A stretch of DNA of 64,000 bases from positions 62,001-126,000 of the forward strand of contig JACOST010000032.1 of assembly GCA_016178705.1 (NCBI GenBank). Direction: 5' to 3'. Below are positions 47,403 to 55,251 of the stretch, piece by piece (the first letter of the stretch is position 1; each line of letters opens with the position of its first letter). Position numbers and translations under genes: made by a program. Source of the DNA: Deltaproteobacteria bacterium. Lineage in GTDB: Bacteria > Desulfobacterota > Binatia > HRBIN30 > JACQVA1. Under the pieces are notes generated by a model that was not told the origin of the DNA, made no database searches, and saw only the letters and a list, made by a program, of their open reading frames with translations.

Positions 47403-48305
47403 TTACTGCCACCCCTCTGGCGCCAACTTGCGCAACTTGCGCCGAAGATCGACAACGTGCTCGTCGCTCTGAGGTCTTCCATACACAGCGCTGTCGAACC
47501 CCTCCACCAACGTCCCGTACAACGAGGACTGCTTCGCAGTTGGCAGTGACTTGAACTGACGTTGCACGAGAACGGGCTGACACACGAACACTTCGCCCAG
47601 TATCCAGGCAGGCTTCTCCTCCGCGGAGTTTGACGTAGCCAAAATGACGCGGAAGAGCGCTCGGAGTACTTCAGCGTCGCTTTGCTTGCACACCTGGGTT
47701 TGAGCCGCATCCAGTGCGTTGTCGAATGGGCCTTCCGCGTAGTCTTCTACCTCCTCTCGCAATACGGAATATGGCTTCCCACTCTTTCCTTTTCCGTTTT
47801 CCAGTGAGATCAGGAACTCCTCGTTCAGGGTCTCGTACTCCCGAAACGTCTCCAAGATTGCTTGCCGGGACGAAGCTGCGTAGGCATCTCGCGCTTTGAT
47901 CTTGCGGAGCGACCCGAGAGCGCTGGCCTTCTCAGTCAGTTCGCCGGAGTTGCCGCAGTAGTTTACCATCGACCGACCCTGCTCCTCGTACACGAAAATC
48001 AGATACGATGTGCCCGCCCTCATGGGAAACCGGCCGCTGCTGTTCTCACTGAAGAGGTTGATCGTTTTGCCAGGAGCACCGCGTAGCACTTCCTCGACGC
48101 TTACCGAATATGTCGTTCCGTCAGCGTAGCCTCCCGCCTCAGGCGTGACTTCTTGAGACCCAACCCGGCCGGCGAAAACGACCGCGCTACTACGATATTC
48201 CTGTTCAAGAGACGGATGCCCGTTTACGCAAGCCGCGAAAACAGGCCGCATCGACGCACACCATGCAACCACAATAGCGAACCCGAACAAACCGCGGACA
48301 CCCAT
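47403..48305 (-). CDS. Secreted NTR/TIMP-like domain protein
   Basis: A 300-residue protein with a signal peptide (GVRGLFGFAIVVAWCASMRPVFA) followed at once by Cys (ACVNGHPSLEQEYRSSAVVFAGRV), then YSVSVEEVLRGAPGKTINLFSE, AGTSYLIFVYEEQGRS and VNYCGNSG. This order matches bacterial netrin-like (NTR/TIMP) domains of unknown role. The C-terminal half is not recognised. Base composition is visibly lower in GC (about 52-55% by eye) than its neighbours, and codon use is mixed, which suggests recent acquisition. The frame is open to 48512 but overlaps the CRP-like gene. Confidence 0.72.
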   Translation of the reverse strand: MGVRGLFGFAIVVAWCASMRPVFAACVNGHPSLEQEYRSSAVVFAGRVGSQEVTPEAGGYADGTTYSVSVEEVLRGAPGKTINLFSENSSGRFPMRAGTSYLIFVYEEQGRSMVNYCGNSGELTEKASALGSLRKIKARDAYAASSRQAILETFREYETLNEEFLISLENGKGKSGKPYSVLREEVEDYAEGPFDNALDAAQTQVCKQSDAEVLRALFRVILATSNSAEEKPAWILGEVFVCQPVLVQRQFKSLPTAKQSSLYGTLVEGFDSAVYGRPQSDEHVVDLRRKLRKLAPEGWQ

Positions 48306-48484
48306 GTGCCACCCCGCTTTCGCGATAGAAACGAGCCGTTCAGGCGGCGGCTTGTGCACCGGAATCCTGCTGCAGGCGCTTCCACTCGGGAGGAGTTCGA
48401 GCACACGGCGCCCCGGACGCCACCTTAGGGTCAGCAAGGAGACTTTCCTCTTCGAAATGGCCCGAGCCTCGACCGTCGCTGCGC

Positions 48485-49105
48485 TCAGCGATTGCCGTCG
48501 GCGTAGCCGCAAATCGCGGCGATCAGCTTGTCGACCGGTTCACGGCTCTGAAACACCCAGCGTCCGTTCTGCACGGCGCCGGCCCCCTGCGCCGCGAGCT
48601 CCGCGGCCGTACCTTCTACAACCGACGTGCTCAGACCAAGCTCCGCCGCCAACCCCGCGACTTCAACCGTCGCCGGTAGCGCCGCACCTGCGACTCGTTG
48701 CAGCGCATGCGCGGCGATACGCACCTGGCCCAGGCGGTGCGTCAGCTCCTGCACGGGGAGATTGGTATCGCGCAACCGCTGCCCTTGGATGTTCATCATG
48801 CGAAAGACGATCTCGAGATCGTCCTGTACCATCATCGCGAAGACGTCGCGCGCGATCGGCAGCAATGTCGAATCCTCGGCCGCCATCGCCGTCGCGCTGC
48901 GCGGGGCGTCGCCAAGCAGCGATAACTCGCCAAAGAACTCCCCGGGCCCGAGCACGCGTAGTTCCTTTTCATGTCCCTGCGAACCGAGGACGAGACGCAC
49001 GCGCCCGGCCGAGATCACGAACATCTCCTGCCCGGTATCGCCTTGGCGGAAGATCACGTCGCCCTTCTTGAGCCGCAACTCTTGGTTCTGTGCTGTGGTC
49101 GTCAT
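48485..49105 (-). CDS. CRP/FNR-like cyclic-nucleotide-binding protein
   Basis: A 206-residue protein. Residues 10-120 form a cNMP-binding beta-roll (KGDVIFRQGDTGQEMFVISAGRVRL, GEFFGELSLLGDAPRSATAMAAED). A dimerisation helix follows, and then a degenerate winged-helix-like region (VEVAGLAAELGLSTSVVEGTAAELAAQGAGAVQNGRWVF). The helix-turn-helix is less typical than in CRP, so it could be a transcription factor or only a sensor. It is one of three cNMP-binding proteins in the window. Confidence 0.83.
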   Translation of the reverse strand: MTTTAQNQELRLKKGDVIFRQGDTGQEMFVISAGRVRLVLGSQGHEKELRVLGPGEFFGELSLLGDAPRSATAMAAEDSTLLPIARDVFAMMVQDDLEIVFRMMNIQGQRLRDTNLPVQELTHRLGQVRIAAHALQRVAGAALPATVEVAGLAAELGLSTSVVEGTAAELAAQGAGAVQNGRWVFQSREPVDKLIAAICGYADGNR

Positions 49106-49141
49106 GGGTGCTCCTGCATACTGTCTATTGAACCTAGTGTG

Positions 49142-49312
49142 ACATGAACGGATTCACCGCAGAGCGCGCCGAGACCGCCGAGCCATAGAGCGCGAGACAA
49201 CGAAGGAGCCAAATGAAGGGCCATTGCCGATGAGGTTTCCGAAGTGGCTCGAATACGCTCGTAGCGTCTCTCTCTGCGATCTCTGCGGTCTCGGCGGTGA
49301 GGTTTCTGTCAT
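49142..49312. repeat. Inverted 9-nt periodic repeats upstream of the CRP-like gene
   Basis: A run around 49155-49195 (CACCGCAGAGCGCGCCGAG...) and an opposite-strand run around 49262-49305 (CTCTGCGATCTCTGCGGTC...) are imperfect reverse complements with a 9-nt rhythm. They occupy most of the gap between the permease and CRP-like genes and would form a long imperfect hairpin. Confidence 0.65.
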
Positions 49313-49319
49313 TTCAAGG

Positions 49320-50441
49320 TTAAGCGAGCTGCTTGCGGAAGCGCGTCAGGCTCAACAGCGTGAAGCCGATCACGAACGCGCCGAGCACCGCGAAGTCGCG
49401 CCATTGATCGACCATCGTCGTGCCCTTGAGCGTGAGCCCGCGAATCGCCTCGACGAAGTACGTCATCGGCAGGCTCCACGCGACCGGTTGCAGCCACCCC
49501 GGAATCGCTTCGATTGGAAACACGAAGCCGGACATCAACACCGAGGGCACGATGACGAAGACCGCCATGAAGTTGGCCTGCAACTGCGTTTCCGACACGG
49601 TCGAGATCAATGCCCCGAGCGCCAACAGCGCGAGGATGAACAGCGTCGCCAGCAACCCCACCGACAGCGCGGCGCCGTTGAACGGCAACGCAAAGACGAA
49701 CGATGCCAGCAACGAGACGACAACAAAATCAACGGCGGCGATCAGGCCGTAGGGAATCATCTTGCCGGCAATCAACGCCAGCCGGGAAATCGGCGTCACC
49801 AGCAATTGCTCGATCGTCGCCTGCTCCTTCTCGCGTACCAGACCCGCCGACAACGTCAGCACCACCAGCATGATCACGATACCGATCGTGCCGGGCAAAA
49901 AGAAATCCGAGTCGCGCAATTGGGGATTGAACAGAATATTTTCGGCGATCTTGATCGGCGGCAGCCGCACCGGCAGCGCAGGATGCTCGGCATCGTCGAA
50001 CTTCAACTCTTCGGCCGCATCGTCGCTGGCGACCACCCGAGCGCCGTAGAGTGCCGCCTGTGCCAATGTCGGCATCGTCCCGTCGACGAACAACGGAAAG
50101 TCGGTCTGCTGATTGTTGGCGAGGCGTTCGCTGAAGCCCTTGGGAATGATCAACCCGAGGCGCGCCTCGCCGGTTTGCAGCCATCGCCGAATCGTGGCTT
50201 CGGAATCGACCTCGATCACGTTGAACTGACCGTTGCCGCGCAAGCGATCCTTCACGGTGGCGCTGAAGAAGGACTGCTCCTGGTCCAGCACGACCACTCG
50301 CATGTGATCCACTTTCAGCCGCAGCGCGTAGCCGAAGAGAATGACCAGCAGCACCGGCAACGCCAACACGAAGCCAATCAGCTGCGGATCGCGGCTGATG
50401 TGCAGGAACTCCTTCATGATCATGGCTCGCAGTGCTTTCAT
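49320..50441 (-). CDS. ABC-2 type transporter permease
   Basis: A 373-residue permease of the YhhJ/YbhR class: the first membrane helix (QLIGFVLALPVLLVILFGYALRL), a periplasmic domain of about 140 residues, then five helices including the conserved LVREKEQATIEQLLVTPISRLALIAGKMIPY and the ending VEAIRGLTLKG. It pairs logically with the ATPase at 46305-47312. Its start overlaps the histidine kinase stop as ATGA, which couples it to the kinase rather than to the ATPase. Confidence 0.92.
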   Translation of the reverse strand: MKALRAMIMKEFLHISRDPQLIGFVLALPVLLVILFGYALRLKVDHMRVVVLDQEQSFFSATVKDRLRGNGQFNVIEVDSEATIRRWLQTGEARLGLIIPKGFSERLANNQQTDFPLFVDGTMPTLAQAALYGARVVASDDAAEELKFDDAEHPALPVRLPPIKIAENILFNPQLRDSDFFLPGTIGIVIMLVVLTLSAGLVREKEQATIEQLLVTPISRLALIAGKMIPYGLIAAVDFVVVSLLASFVFALPFNGAALSVGLLATLFILALLALGALISTVSETQLQANFMAVFVIVPSVLMSGFVFPIEAIPGWLQPVAWSLPMTYFVEAIRGLTLKGTTMVDQWRDFAVLGAFVIGFTLLSLTRFRKQLA

Positions 50442-52300
50442 AGAGCGCCCCCCTGTGCCGCTTCCGCAGTCGGCGCGACCGCGCGGACTGGCAGTGTGAT
50501 GCGAAAGGTCGTGCCCCGACCGACTTCACTCTCGACTTCGATCTTGCCGTGATGGTTTTCGATGATGCGATAGGTGATAGCAAGCCCCAAGCCGGTACCG
50601 ACTCCGACCCCTTTGGTCGTAAAGCCCGGATTGAAAATCTTTGCCAGGTTCTCCGGCGGAATGCCGGAACCCGTGTCGCTGATCGCGATCGTCACCGAGT
50701 CGGGAGTTGCCTGGCGCGTGCGGATGGTGATCTCGCCCGTTCCCTCGATCGCGTGCGCCGCGTTAACCAGGACGTTGAGGAACACTTGATTGAGCTGATT
50801 GGCGTAGCAATCCACTTGCGGAAGCTGACCGTAGTCGCGTTGCACCGTGATGCGGCCCTTCATCAGGTGCGCCGCCAACGTCAGGGTCGACTCCAGGCCT
50901 TCGTGGAGATCGGCTGGCTTGCGCTCAGCTTCATCGAGGCGGGCAAAATTTCGCAAACTCTTCACGATCGCCCCGATGCGGCGACACGCCTCGCGACTGA
51001 CCTCGGCCATGCTGGCGGCCTTGTCGATGAACGTACCCGCCTTGGCGCTCAGCGCCGGATCGGCGAGTGACTCCTTTACTTTGTTCAGTGCGCGCACGAC
51101 GAGATCGGTGTTGCTCGCCACCGCACCGAGCGGCGTGTTGATTTCGTGCGCGACCCCGGCGACCAGGTCGCCGAGTGCCGCCATCTTCTCCGACTGCACG
51201 AGCTGCGACTGGGCCTCGCGCAGATCTGCCAAGGCGCCCGTCAGTTCCACCGTGCGCTGCTGGACCTTTTCTTCGAGGTTTTCGTACAGGCGCGCGTTCT
51301 CGATCGCGACCCCACCCATGCCGGCGAGCGCTTCGAGCAGTTGCTGATCCGCATCGGTGAATGGCCCGCTGCGCCGGTTGAGTACTTGGATGATGCCGAT
51401 GATGCGCTCGCGCGCGCGGATCGGGACGCACAGGATCGAGCGGGTTGTGATACCGGTCTCCTGATCGTACTTGTGCCCCTGCCAGCGCGGATCGTGATAG
51501 GCGTCCTCGATGCGAATGACCGCGCCGGTGGCGGCGACGCGCCCGCTGATGCCTTGACCGATCGGCACGGAGAGGGTTTGCAATTTTCCCGCCCCTTCGC
51601 CGAGCGCGACCTCCCAGCGCAGCGTCTGCGTCGGCTCATCGAGCAGCATCACCGAACAGGCTTCCGCATCGAGCACGTCACGCACCCGCTTCATCATCGC
51701 GCCGAGCAGATCGCGCAAGTGCAGCGTGCCGCACAGTGCCGCGCCGACTTCCACCAGGATGGAGAGCGAGTCGGGAGGGATGGTGGTGTGGCTCTGCGCG
51801 GCCAACGGAATGCCGGTCGTGACTCGTGTTCGTGACTCGTGTTCGGAGATCATTGCCGTCTGGCTCTGTGCGGTCAACGGGATGCCAGCGGTCTCAGCCT
51901 CGGTCTCCCCGTTTTCCCGAGTAGCCGTCCCGAGTGCGGCCGCAGGCCGCGTATCGAGGAGCGGCGTATCGAGGGACCCGCCGGCGCCAGACTCGTGGCG
52001 TTGCTGATACCGTTCCCAATCCTTCGTCGCTGCCTCTTGCAGTCCCTGAAGGTCTCCACGAACCAGCGCCGCCTTTTTCGCGCGGCTCCAATTCTTGATG
52101 CGAGCCTCAGCACTCTCGGCCTCCTCTCGGGTCGAGAACTCCTCAAACCAGATCAATCGCACCGGCAAGCGAGTCGCAGTGTGCGCCGCGCCGCGGCCTT
52201 CTTGATGCTCAAGGAGACGCTTGTCCAAGGCGTCGGTCTGTCCAACGTAGTAGGAGTCGTCGGCACACAACAACATGTATGCGTAGAATGGCTGGGCCAT
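50438..52300 (-). CDS. GAF sensor histidine kinase with N-terminal GIY-YIG nuclease domain
   Basis: A 620-residue product. Residues 1-100 are a complete UvrC/YhbQ-like GIY-YIG domain ([43 protein letters not shown]). Residues about 108-135 are translated repeat C, and about 138-175 an imperfect duplication ([11 protein letters not shown] / [11 protein letters not shown]). A GAF domain follows (180-345), then a coiled coil ([17 protein letters not shown]), HisKA with H385 ([12 protein letters not shown]) and an HATPase (N-box [39 protein letters not shown]). The kinase has no membrane helix. The GIY-YIG part looks inserted: it is exactly bracketed by inverted copies of repeat C, and the kinase could start internally at MISEHES. 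A TTG at 52306 is an alternative start. Confidence 0.88.
   Translation of the reverse strand: MAQPFYAYMLLCADDSYYVGQTDALDKRLLEHQEGRGAAHTATRLPVRLIWFEEFSTREEAESAEARIKNWSRAKKAALVRGDLQGLQEAATKDWERYQQRHESGAGGSLDTPLLDTRPAAALGTATRENGETEAETAGIPLTAQSQTAMISEHESRTRVTTGIPLAAQSHTTIPPDSLSILVEVGAALCGTLHLRDLLGAMMKRVRDVLDAEACSVMLLDEPTQTLRWEVALGEGAGKLQTLSVPIGQGISGRVAATGAVIRIEDAYHDPRWQGHKYDQETGITTRSILCVPIRARERIIGIIQVLNRRSGPFTDADQQLLEALAGMGGVAIENARLYENLEEKVQQRTVELTGALADLREAQSQLVQSEKMAALGDLVAGVAHEINTPLGAVASNTDLVVRALNKVKESLADPALSAKAGTFIDKAASMAEVSREACRRIGAIVKSLRNFARLDEAERKPADLHEGLESTLTLAAHLMKGRITVQRDYGQLPQVDCYANQLNQVFLNVLVNAAHAIEGTGEITIRTRQATPDSVTIAISDTGSGIPPENLAKIFNPGFTTKGVGVGTGLGLAITYRIIENHHGKIEVESEVGRGTTFRITLPVRAVAPTAEAAQGGAL
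51781..51895. repeat. Imperfect direct repeat and 13-bp tandem repeat inside the kinase gene
   Basis: A 30-nt unit (GTGGCTCTGCGCGGCCAACG-type) recurs at about 51789 and 51858, with a perfect 13-nt tandem (TCGTGACTCGTGT twice) between them. It is in frame and codes the linker before the GAF domain. Confidence 0.75.
51907..51979. repeat. Repeat family C, copy 1 (3' border of the GIY-YIG segment)
   Basis: About 73 nt reading CCCCG...CCCGAGTAGC, then a GCGGCCGCAGGCCGC hairpin, then GTATCGAG...GCGTATCGAGGGACC on the + strand. It is in frame within the kinase gene, immediately after the GIY-YIG coding segment, and is an inverted match to 52310-52383. Confidence 0.88.
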
Positions 52301-52309
52301 CTTCAAGCT

Positions 52310-52383
52310 GGTCCCTCGATACGCAGCATCTCGATACGCCGCCTTCGGCGGCTACTCGATGCTGCTACTCGGGAAAGCGGGGG
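52310..52383. repeat. Repeat family C, copy 2 (5' border of the GIY-YIG segment)
   Basis: About 74 nt in the opposite orientation to copy 1, with the internal hairpin GCCGCCTTCGGCGGC and the ends GGTCCCTCGATACGC and TACTCGGGAAAGCGGGGG. It ends 10 nt before the GIY-YIG ATG at 52300. Confidence 0.88.
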
Positions 52384-52457
52384 TTCGAACGTCTTCATAT
52401 GGCATCAGTGCTTGCTTCTACGGATTGTTCCGGAAAGTGACAGTGCGCTGGCCTTCA

Positions 52458-53144
52458 TCACAATGGCAAGTCCTCTAGCCGAAGCTCGCTGACGTGCGCA
52501 ATCACCAAGTCGGCCGGCAACGCGGCGGCCGGATGATGCGTGGTCACGCCGATGCAGCGCATGCCAGCGGCGCGCGCACCGGCTATGCCGAGCGGGGAAT
52601 CTTCGACCACGACGCACTCCGCGCCGGTCAGAGCCATCCCGGCGCGCGTGTTCAGCTCGCGCAGCGCGCACAGAAACGGATCGGGCGCGGGTTTACCGGC
52701 CATCACATCCTCTGCCCCAACCACTGCGGCAAAGAGCGCGCGGACGCCGGCGCGATCGAGAATGGCCTCGATCTCATCGCGGAACGCCCCCGATGCGACC
52801 GCCAGTACGAAGCGCGGATGCAACCGCCGCAGCAACTCGGGCACGCCGTCGTAGAGCGTCGCCCCCTGCGACAACGCAGCGAACTGTGCGCGCTTGCGGG
52901 AGACGAGCGCGTCGAGTTCGGTCGCGGTGGGGCGTCGACCGGCACGGGCGTACAACGCGGCCAGGCAGGCGCGATCGGGCAAGCCGAGGAACTGCGTGAA
53001 GTAGTCCGCCTGCGAGAGATCCATCCCGTCACTGCGCGCCACCGCCTGAAACGCCGCACAGTGCAAAGCTTCGGTGTCAGCCAACACACCATCGAAGTCG
53101 AAGATCACGGCGCGCACCGAAGAGCCACGGATTATGCCAGACAC
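52458..53144 (-). CDS. HAD-family phosphatase (beta-phosphoglucomutase/phosphoglycolate phosphatase-like)
   Basis: A 228-residue HAD subfamily IA hydrolase: motif I FDFDGVLADTEALH (nucleophile and acid Asp), motif II VASGAF, motif III Lys in AGKPAPDPF and motif IV VVVEDSPLGIAGARAAG. The cap is helical (ARSDGMDLSQADYF...). The family dephosphorylates sugar phosphates or phosphoglycolate; the substrate cannot be told. It diverges from the response regulator after about 50 bp. Confidence 0.92.
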   Translation of the reverse strand: MSGIIRGSSVRAVIFDFDGVLADTEALHCAAFQAVARSDGMDLSQADYFTQFLGLPDRACLAALYARAGRRPTATELDALVSRKRAQFAALSQGATLYDGVPELLRRLHPRFVLAVASGAFRDEIEAILDRAGVRALFAAVVGAEDVMAGKPAPDPFLCALRELNTRAGMALTGAECVVVEDSPLGIAGARAAGMRCIGVTTHHPAAALPADLVIAHVSELRLEDLPL

Positions 53145-53195
53145 GCATTCGCTCGCTGGCTTGACACTGACGACGTGGCCTGGCTATCCGAAGGC

Positions 53196-53684
53196 ATGGC
53201 CGACACCACCCCCGCGACGATTCTGCTCGTCGACGACGAGCCGGCCGTGGGGCAAAGTTTGGCCGCCCTCCTCGAACTCGAGACACCGTACAAGGTGCTG
53301 GTCGAGACCTCACCGCAGCGGGCGATCCAACTCGCTAAAGTCACGCCGCTCGACTTAGTGGTCTCCGACTTTCTCATGCCTGAACTCGATGGCATCGGCT
53401 TTCTCCTCGAGATCCGTGCCCTCTACCCGGAGAGCACGCTCATACTCCTCACCGGGTACGCAGACAAGGAAAACGCCATCCGCGCGATCAACGACGTCGG
53501 CATCTTCCATTACATCGAGAAGCCGTGGGACAACGACGATCTGCTGACCATCATCACCACCGGCCTCGACAAACGGTTACAACTCCACCGGCTGTACGAG
53601 CGCACCCGCGAGCTTGAGGGCCGCGTACAACAACTGCAGCAACGTAATGCGGAACTCGAGCAACGGCTCAAGGGAGCGACGTGA
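53196..53684 (+). CDS. Response regulator with C-terminal coiled coil
   Basis: A 162-residue receiver protein: acidic pair LLVDDEPAVGQ, acceptor D58 in LVVSDFLMPELDG, Thr in LLTGYADKENAIRAIN and Lys in IEKPWDNDDL. The last 35 residues (LYERTRELEGRVQQLQQRNAELEQRL) are a heptad coiled coil with no DNA-binding or enzyme domain. This type often relays to an HD-GYP or kinase partner. The nearby GAF kinase lacks its own receiver and is a plausible partner. Confidence 0.88.
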   Translation: MADTTPATILLVDDEPAVGQSLAALLELETPYKVLVETSPQRAIQLAKVTPLDLVVSDFLMPELDGIGFLLEIRALYPESTLILLTGYADKENAIRAINDVGIFHYIEKPWDNDDLLTIITTGLDKRLQLHRLYERTRELEGRVQQLQQRNAELEQRLKGAT

Positions 53685-53690
53685 TCCGCA

Positions 53691-55103
53691 TCACTGTTTC
53701 TCAAAGGGTTCCGGTTCCTTCTTCCGTTTGTTCCAGCGCCAGAGATTGGCGCGCCAGTTCTGACCGTCACCGGTCGCGGCGAAATATACGAAGTACGCGT
53801 CTTCGCCCATCGGCACCCACGTTCCAACGTTGATATATTGCCCACCCGTAGGAAGCGGCCACGTGCCGGCGGCGTGCGAGTGACCGAAGACCACGTTCTG
53901 CACTTTGAACAACGCGGCGATGCGTTCTGCCGTGTGCCGCAATTGTGCGGCTTCGGCGATGCGCCGGAAACGCAGCGCGCCAACGTACACGATCGATCCC
54001 ATCACGGTCATCGCCGCCACCAGCGCGAGCAACCCGGTCCGCGCCGGGTACCAAATCAGGATGCCGGCGACCGCGGCCGCCAGCAGCCCGCCAAACACGA
54101 TCAGATCCAGGGCCAGAAACCGCGCCGTGGCCAGAACACCGCGCATAACCGGCGAGGCGCGCATCGCATTCACCGCCGCGGCGGTTCCCGATGGCAAGCC
54201 GAACTTTTCATCCACGGCGGCAATCCGCCGATCGTTTTCTTCCCGCACCTGCCGCTCCGCCAGCGGGTTGGGTCGGCCACTCTTGGCCAGGACCCGCCGA
54301 ACCATCGCCCCATACAAGCTGGCCACGCGCGGCAGGATCTTGAGATTGCCGCCGACCACCCAGCCGATGTACTCGCTCACCGACATGATGTTCTCGGCCG
54401 CCATGGCATCGATCGTCTTCATCTGATTCGTGAAGTAACGGATCGCCAACTCCGCAATCGACAGTTGCATGTGGGTCGGCGATTCCGGCACCAACGGATT
54501 GAGCACGTGCTCGGTCGCACAGAACGGATCGTACTGACAGCCATGCTCGACGTACAACAACCCCGGCTCGCACCAGAACCACAACGGAAACTGCACGCGT
54601 TGCGCGACCGCTTCCTTCATCGCCATGTAGCTGAAGTCTTCCGGATGATGCTCGGCGATGAGACGGCGGAAATGGTCCTGCACCTCGGGCCACGACATTT
54701 CGAGATCATGGTTGCCGCGCAACAGGATCACCTCATTGCCTTCCGCGACGAAGCGCGCCAAGGCCAAGAGCAACTGCGGATGACTGGCACGCAGGATACG
54801 GTCGAGCTTCCAGCGCGACTTGGGCGCCTCAGTACCGGGACCGTAGCGCTGCTCGCTCTCAGGGAACGACACCCCGCGCATCAAGCGCTCGTTCGGATCG
54901 GGGAGATCGGTGATGTACAGGAACTCAATAAAATCGCCGCCGATGATCAACCGCCAGCGCCGATCGGCCGCGCGGTTGAGGCGATAGTAGCGGAGGAAGT
55001 CGGCGAACTCTTCGTCGAAGTGATACAGCCCTGCGGTCGGGTTGTTGAACCCGCCACGCAGATGCAGATCGGAGACGATCAGGTAATCAAACGCTACGCT
55101 CAT
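53691..55103 (-). CDS. Calcineurin-like metallophosphoesterase with membrane helices
   Basis: A 470-residue protein with metal-binding motifs SDLHLRGG, GGDFIEF, LLRGNHDLEMSW, the late HG (YVEHGCQYDPFC) and FGHSHAAGTWPL. Two hydrophobic helices near residues 345-395 (DLIVFGGLLAAAVAGILIW, LLALVAAMTVMGSIVYVGAL) separate the last metal motif from the rest, so the protein is probably membrane-anchored. The long insert between HG and the helices is unusual. UDP-2,3-diacylglucosamine hydrolase-like lipid substrates are possible but not shown. Confidence 0.87.
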   Translation of the reverse strand: MSVAFDYLIVSDLHLRGGFNNPTAGLYHFDEEFADFLRYYRLNRAADRRWRLIIGGDFIEFLYITDLPDPNERLMRGVSFPESEQRYGPGTEAPKSRWKLDRILRASHPQLLLALARFVAEGNEVILLRGNHDLEMSWPEVQDHFRRLIAEHHPEDFSYMAMKEAVAQRVQFPLWFWCEPGLLYVEHGCQYDPFCATEHVLNPLVPESPTHMQLSIAELAIRYFTNQMKTIDAMAAENIMSVSEYIGWVVGGNLKILPRVASLYGAMVRRVLAKSGRPNPLAERQVREENDRRIAAVDEKFGLPSGTAAAVNAMRASPVMRGVLATARFLALDLIVFGGLLAAAVAGILIWYPARTGLLALVAAMTVMGSIVYVGALRFRRIAEAAQLRHTAERIAALFKVQNVVFGHSHAAGTWPLPTGGQYINVGTWVPMGEDAYFVYFAATGDGQNWRANLWRWNKRKKEPEPFEKQ

Positions 55104-55197
55104 ACAACTCCTGCTTGCGTATCACCGAGTCGCGGGCGATTTCAATTCAACGCGACCCAGGGCACCCGGGGTTCTCCGGTTGCGCAGCCGCCCGCGA

Positions 55198-55232
55198 ACG
55201 AACTACAAACCACGAACTGCAAACCACGGACT
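55198..55232. repeat. Heptamer tandem repeat before the TPR protein gene
   Basis: Five 7-nt units in register (ACGAACT, ACAAACC, ACGAACT, GCAAACC, ACGGACT) end 9 nt before the Shine-Dalgarno GGGAGG. On the other strand the units resemble the TGGTTCG family at 39473. Confidence 0.85.
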
Positions 55233-55251
55233 TTCCGCTAGGGAGGATGGC

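Noticed and set aside
52381-52400. GGGGTTCGAAC, like a tRNA T-arm
   Set aside because: No acceptor stem or anticodon arm could be built around it; it is part of the repeat C flank.
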